From contig JAVSML010001013.1 of assembly GCA_038503035.1 (NCBI GenBank), positions 62,001-126,000 of the forward strand: DNA of 64,000 bases. Direction: 5' to 3'. The position numbers were made by a program, and so were the translations under genes. Below are positions 1 through 10,690 of the stretch, piece by piece; position 1 is the first letter of the stretch; the number at the start of each line of letters is the position of its first letter. The stretch is from Crocodylus rhombifer (Eukaryota; Chordata; Crocodylia; Crocodylidae). A model generated the notes under the pieces. The model had not been told where the DNA came from. It saw only the letters and a program-made list of their open reading frames with translations, and searched no databases.

Positions 1-1030
1 AATGAGTAATTTCACACCTTCAGAATGTTATCTATTTTAATTTGATTTGATTTCATTTTTTATTTTATTTTATTTCATTTTTTTTAGAGAGAGAAAAAAA
101 CAGACAGAGAGGCAATGGGTTTCACGGATTTACTTTGCTTACTTTCAGGGGCCCGGGAAAGTGGGCCTCACTGCAGAGTCTTCAGTCATTGAGCTCTATA
201 CACAATTGGAGCAAGATTTAAACCTACTGCACTACTAGGCTCAGTTCATTTATTGTAAGGCACTGAAAAGTCAAATTCAGTATTATGTGATTAAGCTACA
301 TCTGTCTCAGCACAAGCAGTAACCATATTTCTTTAAGTTCAGCAGGTGTTTTGCAAAGAATCTAAAGGATTTTGCGCAAAATTAGTGCCTATAATAAAGC
401 GCCAGTGATGAAGAGACAGCTCCTTATATCACTGATATATTATAGTTTCGTTCTAATAAATGTCATTGCCAGATATTTCAAAACCTAAAACAGGTTTGCT
501 GACTGAACTGTTTTGCAAGCATATTTGCTATGCCTTATTGCAAAGATGTTCTTTTATAGACATACAGTTTAGAAATTTTATTTGACACTGCTGACTACTA
601 AATTAGCAGCTTTTCAACTTTGCGAGACTCATGCAACACAATTGAGATAAAAGGTAGAATGCATAACTTTTGCATTAATTCTTGTTGGCACTGTCATATG
701 AATCCTCAAGATGTGTTAATTGAGCCTAAAATATGTGAAACAAATGATAACAAGTTTAATTCCCTGCCCCCCCCCTTTTTTAAAGATCTTTCCTCTCTCC
801 CTTCCTCGTCCTGTTCCACTTAGTTTCCCACACCAAGTCCATCACCTTGGTTTCTGAACTCCTAGTGGGAATGCATTAAGCAATGTTACAAGCCTTAGTC
901 ATATCTGCTGCTTAAGAAAGGATATTTTGGTAAGTTTGATATTCTATATAGTTTTGTGAGGGAATTTGAGGTCAAACAAGTGCACTGTTACTCCTCACTC
1001 TGATGTTTTACTATAAGGTGGTTCCCCAAA
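1..1030. other. AT-rich unique sequence, no gene seen
   Basis: No recognisable coding exon, repeat end or RNA gene. A degenerate TTTTA/TTTCA pentamer tract lies at about 44-87, and a C-run followed by a T-run at about 764-782. The short open frames here are AT-rich low-complexity translations without protein motifs. Confidence 0.5.
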
Positions 1031-1462
1031 TCACTTATTCTCCTAACAGTACAAGAACAGAACTTCCTGTGGCATCAGCAAATTGAATATATCCTCTAAG
1101 GAAGAGTCCAAGGCCAAGGTGCATGCCAAGTATAAGTGGCTCATCAGGCCAGCACTGTTGATGTGCATCCATGTCTGCAGCCAACTGCATGCACACAAGG
1201 GAGTGATGTACCCACATCATCACATCTACCTACCTTTTGTTTCTGAGCCTGCTGCTAGTCATCTGTTCACAGCTAGAGGTGGTATTTTGCAGAGATCCGG
1301 TGGCGGCAGTGGTGGTGGCAGCAGTCTCCTTATACAAGGATGACACTCTCCCAGCAAATAGGGAAGCCACCGGTGAGTCCAGAGATGACCAAAGAGATCT
1401 GTACTTTCAACTGCAGACATGGCAAACAGTGCCAGGAGCAATGAGTGAATCCCGGTGATACC
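1031..1462. other. Moderately GC-rich unique sequence
   Basis: Contains a short GGT/GGC triplet-rich patch near 1297-1324. Overlapping open frames on both strands show no protein family features. It adjoins the MITE fragment that begins at 1463 and may include part of it, but I see no terminal repeat on this side. Confidence 0.35.
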
Positions 1463-1620
1463 AGGTGCATCTATACAGTCTATTAGTACAATGAAATAAA
1501 CTCCAGCACAGTTTGCACCGGAGTCAGCTGCTCCTGGGTGCAGCGTTTATATATGCACCTGGGACCGCAGCACTTGGAGCAGAAACTCACACTCCAGATG
1601 TGCAGAAAAACAGTTTAACT
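1463..1620 (+). mobile_element. Partial MITE, same family as 12760-13259
   Basis: Begins with AGGTGCATCTA, matching the left terminus of the 500-bp element at 12760. The next ~120 bp share the spaced blocks ATTA..CAATG..TAAACTC and then TCCTGGGTGC..GGGACC..AGCAC with that element. No right terminal repeat was found, so this copy looks truncated or decayed. The superfamily is not determined because no target-site duplication is visible. Confidence 0.45.
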
Positions 1621-2070
1621 ATTCTGCTACCACACCTTCTGCTCTCTCCATGTCTTAAACTGTGATCTGCAAGGATCCACATGCAACTAACTGAAGTCAA
1701 GAGACTGTGTTAACAAGGATCCATAGTGACCCATTAGGACAATTTTGGTATCCAGGGAAGACACTGAGTCAGGGGCCTGATTATTGTATTTCATGAGTAG
1801 GGCCAGAGTGTTCAAGGTGCATGAACTGCTACAGGGGAGAGATAATGACACTTAGTTTTGAATCCAAAACAAACAAACAAAAAATTAATTCTCTCTTTCT
1901 GCCCAGTCGACCCCTCGTAATTGTGTACTCCATTGTTATGGTTACCTGGGAATCTTTCATTCATTTGTGTTACTTCTCCCCCACCCTCAAAATGCTTTAG
2001 CTTTCCTGTACTTTGGGGATGCATGGAATACACTAATATCAAGAGCTATATGAAAAATTGTACTGCACAG
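1621..2070. other. Unique sequence
   Basis: No repeat end or coding feature recognised. Confidence 0.4.
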
Positions 2071-2160
2071 ATTCAGAGAATTATAGAAAATTAGGGTTGG
2101 AAGGGACACCAGGAGGTCATCTAGTCCAACCCCTGCTCAAGGCAGGGCCATCATTATTAT
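2071..2160 (-). mobile_element. CR1 LINE 3' end, truncated
   Basis: Reads as the reverse complement of a CR1 3' tail: ATTATAGAAAATTAGGG, then TTGGAAGGGACACCAGGAGG and TCATCTAGTCCAACCCC. Only ~90 bp remain, the usual result of severe 5' truncation during target-primed reverse transcription. No coding sequence is retained. Confidence 0.85.
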
Positions 2161-2949
2161 TCAGAAATAATCACTGAAAAAATCCCCCCTTAATGCAATA
2201 CCGTTTATATGAGTCTTTGTGAGTTATCAGACCTGGTCAGCAAAGACTGACAATATCCAGCAAGTGTTACAGGCTCTTGAATAAAGTGTTTTATTATTTT
2301 TTTTTTAATGATGCAAGTGCAGATAAGTGAACAGGATTTACTTTGAGCTGACTGAGCTCACTTCAACTCTAAGCTAATGAACTCATCATTCTTTGAGTAC
2401 CTATATGGCCCAAACAATTATTTGTCAGGGACTGCAATAACACACAAGAAAATTTACAAGAAAAATAGACTTAAAAAATGAAAACCACTGTGAATGGGAA
2501 ACCACAGTATCCAAAACCCACACTCTCTAGTTTCACATTTTTCATGGAAACTTGTTCATTAAAAAATAAATGAATTTTGGAGGAAGTTCTACCAATTTTG
2601 ATCCTCTGAAGATTCTGTCCTGAAGGGTGTCTATTCACTTTAGAGTTGGCCTAAGGTCTAACCAAGGTAGGAGCAGCCACACTTGCAAAATTTTCCCTCG
2701 GCCACTCCATCCTCACTGGTGCTGGATGTCTCTATGACATCTAGCTTCACATCCCACATTTTTTAACAGGCAGCAAACAGAGCCACCAGAGAATTTTGTA
2801 AAAGTGACCAGCCATCCAGGCACATATAGGCAACTGAAGAAAGGCATATGTGCTGGACAGGGTTGAGAGAAAAACTGGGTTAGACCAACTAACTCTGCAG
2901 TAAAGACAATACCTTTGAAGATGAGACCTACTATGGTAACAGCTGGTAC
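2161..2949. other. Unique AT-rich sequence
   Basis: No gene or element recognised. A poly-T run lies near 2297-2307. Confidence 0.4.
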
Positions 2950-3690
2950 AGAATCATAGAAAATGAGGGTTGAAGGGACCTCAGGAGGTCACATCTAGTC
3001 CAGCCCCCTGCTCCAAACAGGACCAGCCCAAAATACATCATCCCAGCCAAGACTTTGTCTAGCCAGGTCTTCAAAACCTCCAAAGATGGAGAGTCCACCA
3101 CCTCTCTGAGTAACCTGTTCCAGTGCTTTACCACCCACCTAGTAAGAAAATTCTTCCCCATATCTAGCCTCAACTTCCCTTATTGCAACTTGAGACCATT
3201 GCTCCTTTTCCTGTCATCTGCCACCACTGAGAACAATCTCAGTCCATCCTGTTTGGAACCACCCTGCAGGGAGTTGAAGACTGCTATTAAATCCCATCTC
3301 AGTCTCCTCTTCTCTAGACTAAATAAGCCCAGTTCCCTCCATCTTTCTTCATAAGTCATGTCCCCCAGCCTCCTCACCATTTTCATTATCCTCCTTTGGA
3401 CTGTCTCTAACTTGCCCACATCCTTTCTGTAGTGGGGGGCCCAAAACTAAACACAAGACTCCAGATGTGGCCTCCCCAGTGCTGAATTGAGTGGAAGAAT
3501 CACTACCCATAACCTACTGGAAATGCTCCTACCAATGCAGCCCAGGACGGCGTTAGCCTTCTTGGCAACAAGGGCACACTGCTGGCTCGTATTCAGCTTA
3601 TTGTCCACTGTCACCCCCAGGTCCTTTTCTGCAGTATACATTGGTGAAGCTCTGTTAACATCATTGGAGCACACTGATTAACTCCAGGTG
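2950..3690 (-). mobile_element. CR1 LINE, 5'-truncated, ~0.74 kb
   Basis: A minus-oriented CR1 whose 3' end is at 2950 (AATCATAGAAAATGAGGGTT) and which runs upstream into the end of ORF2. The same 3' block recurs in this window at 19071, 31313 and 56357. Two minus-strand frames within it hold C-terminal ORF2 sequence; see the pseudogene entry. It is 5'-truncated near 3690, leaving no RT catalytic core. Confidence 0.92.
3180..3674 (-). pseudogene. CR1 ORF2 C-terminal remnant
   Basis: Two minus-strand frames (3447-3674, then 3180-3419) encode the region downstream of the RT domain of CR1 ORF2. Visible motifs are [29 protein letters not shown] and [18 protein letters not shown]. These C-terminal motifs recur at 19.5-19.9 kb, 31.6-32.0 kb and 34.2-34.8 kb. 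The frame changes between the two parts and the endonuclease and RT catalytic motifs are absent, so it is a dead fragment. In an intact element ORF2 encodes an endonuclease/reverse transcriptase acting on the element's own RNA. Confidence 0.85.
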
Positions 3691-3719
3691 AATATATAGA
3701 TTTTTAAAAATATGTAGTA

Positions 3720-3890
3720 GGGCTGTGCAAAGCTTTGGTCACTGATTTGATTCAGAGGAGATTTGGCCCAGTTCAGTGGCTGAATCTCTGAATCTGAATC
3801 ATATCAGGAGATGCATTAATTTCTCCAAATGGAATTGGAAGCCTCCAATTTGATTCAGAGAGATTTGGAGAGAATCAACGACTCAGCCAT
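3720..3890. mobile_element. Candidate DNA-transposon fragment
   Basis: Starts AGGGCTGTGCAAAGCTTTGG and contains several spaced copies of GATTCAGAG and AGATTTGG, plus the reverse form CTGAATCTCTGAATC. This resembles reptilian DNA elements built of repeated GATTCGG-like units. The right terminus and a target-site duplication were not found, so assignment is tentative. Confidence 0.4.
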
Positions 3891-4271
3891 AGACCCAGCT
3901 TTATATGTTTTTCTACATACCTCAAGGTATCAGGTGCAGCTCATGAATGCTGTGATGGTGGGGTGGATGGAGCATCCCATGGGTGCATCGGGAGAGTCCC
4001 CTGCATGCTCAGCAGTGTACCTGGAGTGGACCGGAACTACTTCTGTATAACTGTTTTGTATAATCTTTGTATTTTGTATAATTACTTGGTTTGGTTTTGC
4101 TCTTAAACAGAGCTAGATTGAAAATAAATTGGAGAAAATCTTTCTGTGTTCTACCTTTCTTCACCAAAAATAATGAAAAAAGAAAAAATTAAAATGGAGG
4201 AAATGACGGGAGGAACTGGGAAGTGTAGGAAGAAGGATTAAAACATGTAGGACAAAGTGGCCCTCCAAGGG
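3891..4271. other. Unique AT-rich sequence
   Basis: Nothing recognised. The right end of the candidate element at 3720 may lie in here. Confidence 0.35.
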
Positions 4272-4562
4272 CAGTGGCTCTCAACCTTTTTAGACTCAAA
4301 GCCCCTTTCCATAATTTTTGTGACTTGACAATCGCTTTTCAAAAATGTATATATTATAGTGCTTAACTCCTTGAACAGGAACCAGGCAGTGGAAGCGGGG
4401 CAGAGGCCAGGCAGGGATTAGCCTGAGTTTATGCTTCTCTTCCTCAGAAAAACTCAGAATTGTCTTCAACCAGCTGTAGAAAGATACTGGTGACCTGTTT
4501 TTATGTCTTCAGGGCCACCTCAAACAAACTCACAGCAGCAGGACCCCAGCTGAGAATCACTT
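4272..4562. mobile_element. Non-autonomous hAT-like element, 291 bp
   Basis: Left terminus CAGTGGCTCTCAACC; the right terminus, reverse-complemented, reads AAGTGATTCTCAGCT. Both resemble the CAGTGGTTCTCAACC ends of hAT elements. Flanking 8-mers TCCAAGGG (4264-4271) and TTCTAGGG (4563-4570) match at 6 of 8 positions, as expected for a decayed 8-bp target-site duplication. There is no transposase coding. It contains one copy of a 76-bp segment repeated at 5619. Confidence 0.7.
4448..4523 (+). repeat. 76-bp direct repeat, copy 1
   Basis: Near-identical to 5619-5694, with four differences by eye, each T here and C there. This copy lies inside the hAT-like element at 4272-4562; the other copy has no hAT ends around it. 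Confidence 0.85.
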
Positions 4563-5502
4563 TTCTAGGGTATCAAATTGAGTCTAGTCCCCTGCATACA
4601 CAGGGATCCACCAGCATGCCACAACAGCTAAGTGCTTTATGAATTAATTACAATGAATGAATTAATAATGAAAAGTACCATAGGTGTGAAAAAAAAGAAA
4701 AGGAGGAGACAAAGGTGCTATGACAATGCAAAGGCCTCTGCAATGGCAGGGATATATTTAGATTAAAATTGGCTCCAATGGCCTAGGAAGAAGAGCATAA
4801 GCATGCACCATGCTATGGAGGAAGCCAAAAGCAATTGCATGGTTCTTGCCGGTCAGAGGTAGGATGAAAATTCCTTCCTGGCCTGAATACTAGTGTTTAA
4901 TTTTCCGATGTTTTTATGGATATATTTATTTCAAGAATTCACTTTTGCAAATTGGGAAGAAGCAGCAGGATCCACCACACAAGCCTTATCTTGCAAGGGT
5001 CTTGAAGCTGACAGTCAAGATTTTTCAAGATGATTAGTGATTTCTGTTGCCCCATATTTAAGCTGCTACACTAAAGACACTTTCAAAGGTCCTCATTCTT
5101 GAAGTCTGGAGCTTTAGCCCTTTTTTTGAAAATCAGAGCCCTTTTTGTTCAGTGTCTCCAGGTGAGCACCTCAAAAATACCCAGATGCCTTTTCTCATTC
5201 GCATTGCCATACCAGCAAACGACCTACTCCTGGCCCAGGATTCTGTTCTGTTTGCTGCTATACAAATACTTTGTGTAAACTGGACCAAGAGGCTGTGCTT
5301 TCTCAGGCATGTTACTCTCTAGCTTTTGATTTATTTTTATTTTTTAATCTTTTTATAGCACTTCTAAAAAAATTATCTAGTAAGTAGATGCTACCACTCA
5401 AACTATGCAAATAATTGATTATTCAGGCCATCAGAAGGATAATTATTTTAATTACCTCTTTCAAGTGTAAGAAAAAAATATTGCAGCTTTCCTTTGAGGT
5501 CC
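4563..5502. other. Unique sequence
   Basis: No gene recognised. The ATTCCTTCCTGGCC block near 4872 resembles a piece found in old CR1/L3 LINEs but is too short to call. Confidence 0.35.
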
Positions 5503-5560
5503 TGATCCAAGGACCATTGACATCGATAGGCGTCTTTCCATTGACTTCAAAGAGTCTGAC
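5503..5560. repeat. Old palindromic interspersed repeat (CATTGACTTCAA type)
   Basis: CTGATCCAAGGACCATTGAC is followed by TCCATTGACTTCAAAGAG, an imperfect foldback. Similar pieces occur at 39068-39115, 47215-47290 and 59138-59176. It fits an ancient amniote MITE-like palindrome; its formal name is unknown to me. Confidence 0.45.
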
Positions 5561-5618
5561 TATCAGCTTCTAAATATCCACATTGTTGTATATTCTTTTA
5601 TGCACTGCGAATTTCAGT

Positions 5619-5694
5619 AAAAACTCAGAATTGTCTCCAACCAGCTGCAGAAAGATACTGGTGACCTGTTTTTATGTCCCCAGGGCCACCTCAA
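5619..5694 (+). repeat. 76-bp direct repeat, copy 2
   Basis: Matches 4448-4523 at about 72 of 76 positions. The flanks are unrelated to those of copy 1. Confidence 0.85.
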
Positions 5695-6886
5695 TAGTAA
5701 CTTGCCCGTGTAAATTGTCCATCTGTCCACTACATGCTTATTCCTAAACTCTAGTCGCCCTTGTGGAAATGTAGCCTCCTTCAACCTCAACCCTGGTGTG
5801 TAAAGGAGCCACGCATCATCTTCCTTTGGCCTGGTTTAGGAAGGAAGTGAATTTAAGTTGCTATTTTAGTGTGTAACTTTGCTTTTTTTAAAGAATGAAC
5901 CCCAACCCCCCCTTTGAATAATGGCAAGAGAAAGGACATACAAATGTTTAATGGATCTGGCTTCCAAAAGCACAGAAAAATATCCAAATAGAAACCTGAC
6001 TTGGCCCTTTCCACATTACCACAAATATAGCCATATCCATTACTTAGCAGTAAATTATCCAGATGCCAAATCCCTAATATAACTATGGAGCTGTGGTGGT
6101 GACTTCATCATCACAATTGCAACTAGCTGTTCATAATGAAGCTAATTCTGAATGCCTGCCTAAGTACTTAAGTACACACACAGAGTCTAAAAACTAGTCA
6201 TAACACCATGTTTCCTTCCTCAGTTTCTCATGCAAGCTCTCATGATGACAAAGAAGTTCTTTATGTCTGCGAAGCTGGAGGCTAATCTGACAAGGTATCT
6301 CAGAGACATGTGAGCTTCTAAACAAAGCCATTTTCTCCCCTCTTGGATAAGTCTCATAATGTTTCCAGAGAAAACTTCACTTCTGAAAATTGCCCCAGTC
6401 AAATACCCTTCAGATTAATTTTAGTCAGTGTCCTGCAGTTGAGTGAGTGACCTGGAGCATCTTCAAGGGAGGCTGACGGGTTAGAACATCTGCAGTAAAC
6501 GCTGAACTTTTGAAAAAGTTATCCAGTGCCGTCACAGCTTACAAACATGGGTATGATCCTGCTTCAGGACACATTAACCTGGACCTTTTCACCCAGGCAG
6601 ACTTGATTTCCATTCTGTATGGATATGCCAGCCTGGATTAGCAGATCCTGGCATTAAATCAGAGCTTTGCTTGGCTTGGCAACCTTTTTAGACTTGGCTG
6701 TTCAAATTTGTATTCCTTAATCTGTATTTAGTCATCTGTGCTGGGAGTTCAAAGAAGTCTAAAGATATTGCTCCTTCATTCCCTTTGAAATTAAAGTAGT
6801 AGTTGCCACCTAACTTCCCAGATGCTATTTATATGCCAGCCTTAAATATGACATTGATTTACAATCGACGCCAACAAATACACCCA
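5695..6886. other. Unique sequence
   Basis: No coding exon or recognisable element. Short frames lack protein features. Confidence 0.4.
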
Positions 6887-7395
6887 GGGTAGATCTACCT
6901 GTTCATTAATGCACTTTAGGTAATGTGCATTAAATGTAGTACCTCCGTGGTGAGGTACTAGAACAATGTGCATTAGCCTATTTTAATTACCATTAGCTAA
7001 AGAGCATGGACATTTTTACATGTGTTGGCATGTGACACTAGGCAGATGATTTTAATTAATGAGCTGCGCTAATTAAAAGTGCCCATGCATCATGTGTATC
7101 AGCATCCCTGCATGTCCTTGTGCTGAAAAAATGGTGGGAAGGAGCTTTGAACTAAAGCTAATTGAACAGGTTTTATTAAAAAACACCCTGCCACAATTTT
7201 TTTTAGCATGGAGGCACACGGGGACGCTGATACACGTGTCGTGGAAGCCTGTTGGAGTACATCAATTTCCTAGCTCCAGAAGACTCGATTAATTGAGTCT
7301 GCTCCACACACATGTTGAGGCCCCCTTTTTTTGCCACATTAATGCATAGTAAAATAGGCTAAGGCACATTAAAGCACACATGCAGATGTGCCTCC
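6887..7395. mobile_element. MITE with decayed inverted ends, ~0.5 kb
   Basis: The left end contains GGTAGATCTACCTGTTCATT and TAATGTGCATTAAATG. The right end, reverse-complemented, reads GGCACATCTGCATGTG and then TTTAATGTGCCTTAG. The subterminal block TGTGCATTAGCCTATTTTA (6967-6985) reappears inverted near 7345-7375. Composition is rich in TTAAT/CATTAA and there is no transposase. Ends resemble those of the 12760 element. Superfamily is unassigned. Confidence 0.6.
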
Positions 7396-7632
7396 ACTCT
7401 ACATTACAAAGAGTTTACATTGAGCCCATAGAGAAGCAATATTTTTTCATACAGTTGCTTGAAGGATTAGTGTGTATGAATAGGTATATATAAACCTATA
7501 CACAATGCATGTTATAAATAAAAAACATGCACACGTACAATCTTAAATGCTCCAACACCTAGCCAGACAAATTATTTACCTATTTAAAAATATAAAATAA
7601 AAACAAGTACAAGGAAACATTTGGGAAATATT

Positions 7633-7640
7633 GTATTAAT
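7633..7640. repeat. 8-bp target-site duplication, left
   Basis: GTATTAAT, identical to 8354-8361 on the other side of the hAT element. Confidence 0.9.
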
Positions 7641-8353
7641 TAGAGATGCACCGATACATCGGTCTGAAATTGGATTGGTAGTGATAAAAAGAAAATTGAC
7701 TATATCAGAAATCTGCCTTATGTGCCCGATAATTTGGCCAAAAAGTAGCCATGCATGTGCACAATCACAATGCAGTATTCAGGTAATGAGGAGCACAGCA
7801 TGGCAGCTTGGAGAGCTGCATGCAGCTTGTAAGTCTGTTGTGGTGAAAGGGGCATGGAGGGTGCATGGAGGGGCAGTGAGGGAGCGAGTGGAGCTGGGGC
7901 TGGGGTAAGTGCTGCCCAGCCAGGGCAGAGTGGGTTCGGGATGGAGCCACAGCTTATCCAGGTGGTGTGTGGGTAGGAGGGCAGGCTCCCGCTGCTGCCC
8001 ACCACTCGTCCAGCAGCCATTCATTTGATGGCTCATTCGGCACTTTCCCTCTCATCTGGCAGCTCCCACTGCTCTTCTCAGTGCTCTTCGGGAAGGACAC
8101 TGGGGGAGCATGTGCCCCCAGATCTGTGCGGGGTGGGCCAGGCAGGCTGCAGCTGCCGGCTAGGGGCTACACTGCATTCAGGGGAGGCAACAGCAGTGCT
8201 GGTAGGCGGCTATGTGGGGTAGGGGCAAAGTTTGCTATAGCCCTCTTCCAGTGCCCCTTCTTGTACCAGAAATCGGATTGATATCAACCGATATGCCTCA
8301 TTAAAATTCAGCTATTGGTATCAGCCCCCAAAGTCTCTATCAGTGCACCTCTA
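7641..8353. mobile_element. Non-autonomous hAT element, 713 bp, perfect TSD
   Basis: Left terminus TAGAGATGCACCGATA; the right terminus, reverse-complemented, is TAGAGGTGCACTGATA (14 of 16 identical). It is flanked by perfect 8-bp duplications GTATTAAT, the length typical of hAT insertion. Subterminal repeats (TGGATTGG..., ATCGGATTGATATCAACCG) are also related between the ends. The GC-richer interior (7780-8220) contains several overlapping open frames on both strands; none resembles a hAT transposase (no DDE/RW signature or BED finger recognised), so this is a deletion derivative mobilised in trans. Confidence 0.88.
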
Positions 8354-8361
8354 GTATTAAT
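8354..8361. repeat. 8-bp target-site duplication, right
   Basis: GTATTAAT, identical to 7633-7640. Confidence 0.9.
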
Positions 8362-8704
8362 CACTTATTTAAAGTTAGAGCAGTTAGTCATGTCAGTCTG
8401 GAGTGAGGCAGAAGGCATGGTAGATTTGCACCTTTATAGACTAAGTAAATCAGATTTATTTCCATTCAAACATTAAATCTTCTTTTGCCCCCTAGGTTGA
8501 ATAATTAAATGTATATTTTTCTGTTTCTACAGCTAGTTTAGCAATCAGCCATCTCACTTGTGGCTTGACTGGTTATTAAAAACAAGTGGTCTCAGCAATG
8601 AGCATGTGGGCGATGGCGACGACTGAAGATAGTGACTTTGGTCTTGGTTAGTGTATCAGTCTGTATATTAGGAAAACTCATCCTAATCCCAGATCAGTTT
8701 GATG
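8362..8704. other. Unique sequence
   Basis: No gene or clear element. The piece near 8423-8450 (GTAGATTTGCACCTTTATAG) looks like a fragment of an old interspersed repeat tail. Confidence 0.35.
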
Positions 8705-8960
8705 CCCTTACACAAGTCACAGCACTGGTCCATGCCATAGTTTCTCCTCCTCCTCTAAGCCTGTTTATGGCTTTTTAGTTGATAAGGGTGAGATGTAAAA
8801 CACAATAAAACAATGCAAAAACTCTCCCTGACCTTTTACAAGCCACATCACTGCTTTGTGCCTTAGTTTCTCTTTCTCCTCTTTACCTGTTTATGTCTGT
8901 TTATATGATAAGGGTGAAATTTAAAACAGAACAAAACAACAGCAACAAAAATCTCTCCCA
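8705..8960 (+). repeat. Two-copy tandem duplication of a MIR-like segment
   Basis: Two ~127-bp units (8705-8830 and 8831-8960). Each runs from a CAAGTCAC/CAAGCCAC block through TAGTTTCTC and GATAAGGGTG to AAAA..CTCTCCC. ACAAGTCACAGCACTG and CCATAGTTTCTCC resemble the CORE/3' part of MIR-type SINEs. The duplication is old, with many substitutions between units. Confidence 0.65.
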
Positions 8961-9914
8961 TTACATTACTCGGGGCATGAATCATCTCTCGTCTTCTGTA
9001 TATGCAGCATCGAGTGCTGTGTGGACTCGGAGATTTTAGATGCTACTGTACCAAAGAATAATGTTACTAGAAATCCAGCTTTTTGATAATCTGAACGGTC
9101 GGAAAAGATACACACACACACACACACATATAATTTCCACTTTTAAATATTTGAGGCTAGAATGCAGAAAAGTACAATAATAATACAAAAGCCATTGTTA
9201 TTGGCTCCCAGAAAGGACAATACTTTCCTCAATCCTCTAGAAGCAGTCCCTGATTTCATAATAAGCTTTGCTTTTGTTGGCAGTGCTTCTCAAAAGTGGG
9301 GCATCAACCTTTCAGGGAAAAGGGAAGGAGAGATTTCTAAAGCAAGGGTGGTGGTGTAAGGGGGGTGGGGGGGGGAGGGAGCTGTGGCACTAAAATGACA
9401 TCCTCAAATTCCTTTGAAAAATATCATTGGTGCCCTCCAGCACCCACTTCGGATCAGACGGGAACAGGCTTGCGCATACATCCACCGTCCTATTTTCTAG
9501 CAAATCCCTTTCGGAAGGCGTTGGTGGTGTCAAATGTTGCAGCATTATCCACGTAAAGAGGGAGAATTAAATTCCTCACCTCCTGTTGGAGCAGGGAGGG
9601 GGCTGGGATTTACCTACTGTTGTGAAAGCGCAGGGCGATAGCAAGGCTGCAGCTGCCTGCCTCTGTCTTAAACAAACCTCCTAACCAGCCACCATGGAGC
9701 ACCTTTCACTCTGTTCCCATGGCAACACCTCTATCCTCTGGTGCCCATGGTGTCTCTAATGCTTTCGACTAGTTGAATTCCTTGGCACCTGCCTCCAGTG
9801 CCAGGTCTTGTCAAACCTTATTAGACTGAGAATCCATTTCTGCTGCACTAGTGGGAAAAGCAAGCAGGCAAATTTAGTTCACCTGAGATCTCTTTCGAAT
9901 CCCACTAAAGACAG
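8961..9914. other. Unique sequence with a (CA)n and a G-rich run
   Basis: A (CA)n microsatellite lies at 9111-9128 and a G-run tract at about 9360-9380. Otherwise no exon or element was recognised. Confidence 0.4.
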
Positions 9915-10174
9915 TTTCTCAAGTTTCCAGGTAAGAGCTGAACTTGTTTAGGGTGCACAGATGGACATACATGCACACGCACATGCTCTTCTTCAATCTC
10001 CTGTACACAGGGACCACAGAGAGATGGCACCAGGGCATTGCGCTCTGTGGGGAATGCTGCCTATCCAGAGGACGGGGGTGAGACATTTACTTACCCTAAC
10101 ACATAGCGTGGTTTGTGCTTGTGTGTGTGTATGCACCCTAAACCAGTTCAGCTCTTACCTGGAAACTTGAGAAA
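9915..10174. repeat. Inverted-repeat hairpin, 43-bp arms
   Basis: Arm 9915-9957 (TTTCTCAAGTTTCCAGGTAA...) is the reverse complement of arm 10132-10174 with one mismatch in 43 (T versus G in the ACTTGTTTAGG block). The 174-bp loop carries CA/TG-rich ends and the direct-repeat copy at 10008. Tight arms and a short loop suggest a foldback or MITE-like unit, but no target-site duplication is evident. Confidence 0.85.
10008..10098 (+). repeat. Direct repeat, copy 1 (GAGAGAT..GGCAGG family)
   Basis: Shares ordered blocks with 10600-10690: CAGAGAGAT, GGCA..AGGGCA, TCTGT..GG, TGCCTAT, GAGGACGGGGGT versus GAGGACAGGGGT, then a CATTT piece. Similarity is clearly above chance but imperfect. It sits in the loop of the 43-bp hairpin. 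Confidence 0.6.
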
Positions 10175-10190
10175 TGGTCTTTACAGGTCC

Positions 10191-10490
10191 GCCGGTTGCT
10201 GAGAAAAGCCAAGCTGTTGCACCATTTTGGAGGACATTTTGCTGTGGCAGAAACAAACAGTTGATTCGGGGTGAGCGACGGGTGGATCTGGAAGGAGAAT
10301 CCAGTCCGAGGAGGCCAAGACTGGGATGGTAAAAATAGTCTCCCCCGCAGGCTGCAGTATACTGGTGGCTCTGATTACTCTTTAACCTCAATTTTTCCCT
10401 GGCAGCTGGAGACAACCTCAGACCAGGCAAACTGACATCATGCTGCAAGAGCAGGCAGTTGTATAATGCAGATAATTTTGATATAAGCTA
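10191..10490 (+). repeat. Large inverted repeat, arm 1
   Basis: About 300 bp matching the reverse complement of 10964-11250. Shared blocks include GGTTGCTGAG, AAGCCAAGCTGTTGCA, CATTTTGGAGGACATT, GACGGGTGGATCTGGAAGGA, CAGCTGGAGACAACCTCAGA and GCAGTTGTATAATGCAGATA. This arm has ~17 extra bases between ACCAGG and GCAGTTG. Confidence 0.85.
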
Positions 10491-10599
10491 TTGCACAAAC
10501 TCTTCCCTGCCCAACACACACACACACACATACAAAGATACACATATGCGTGTGCATGCGCACGTGCATGCACACACGTGCACTTTCTCTCTTCCTCTA

Positions 10600-10690
10600 C
10601 CTGGCACATAGCAGAGAGATCGTGGCAGGGCAGTGTGATCTGTCAGGAAAATTGCCTATGAAGAGGACAGGGGTAAGTCATTTGCTCCCT
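10600..10690 (+). repeat. Direct repeat, copy 2
   Basis: Partner of 10008-10098; it lies between the two large inverted arms. A TG/CA-rich stretch (10510-10580) precedes it, as one also flanks copy 1. Confidence 0.6.

Noticed and set aside
7718..8281. Overlapping 60-104-codon frames inside the 713-bp hAT as transposase
   Set aside because: None shows a BED zinc finger or hAT dimerisation motif; frames on both strands reflect GC-rich composition.
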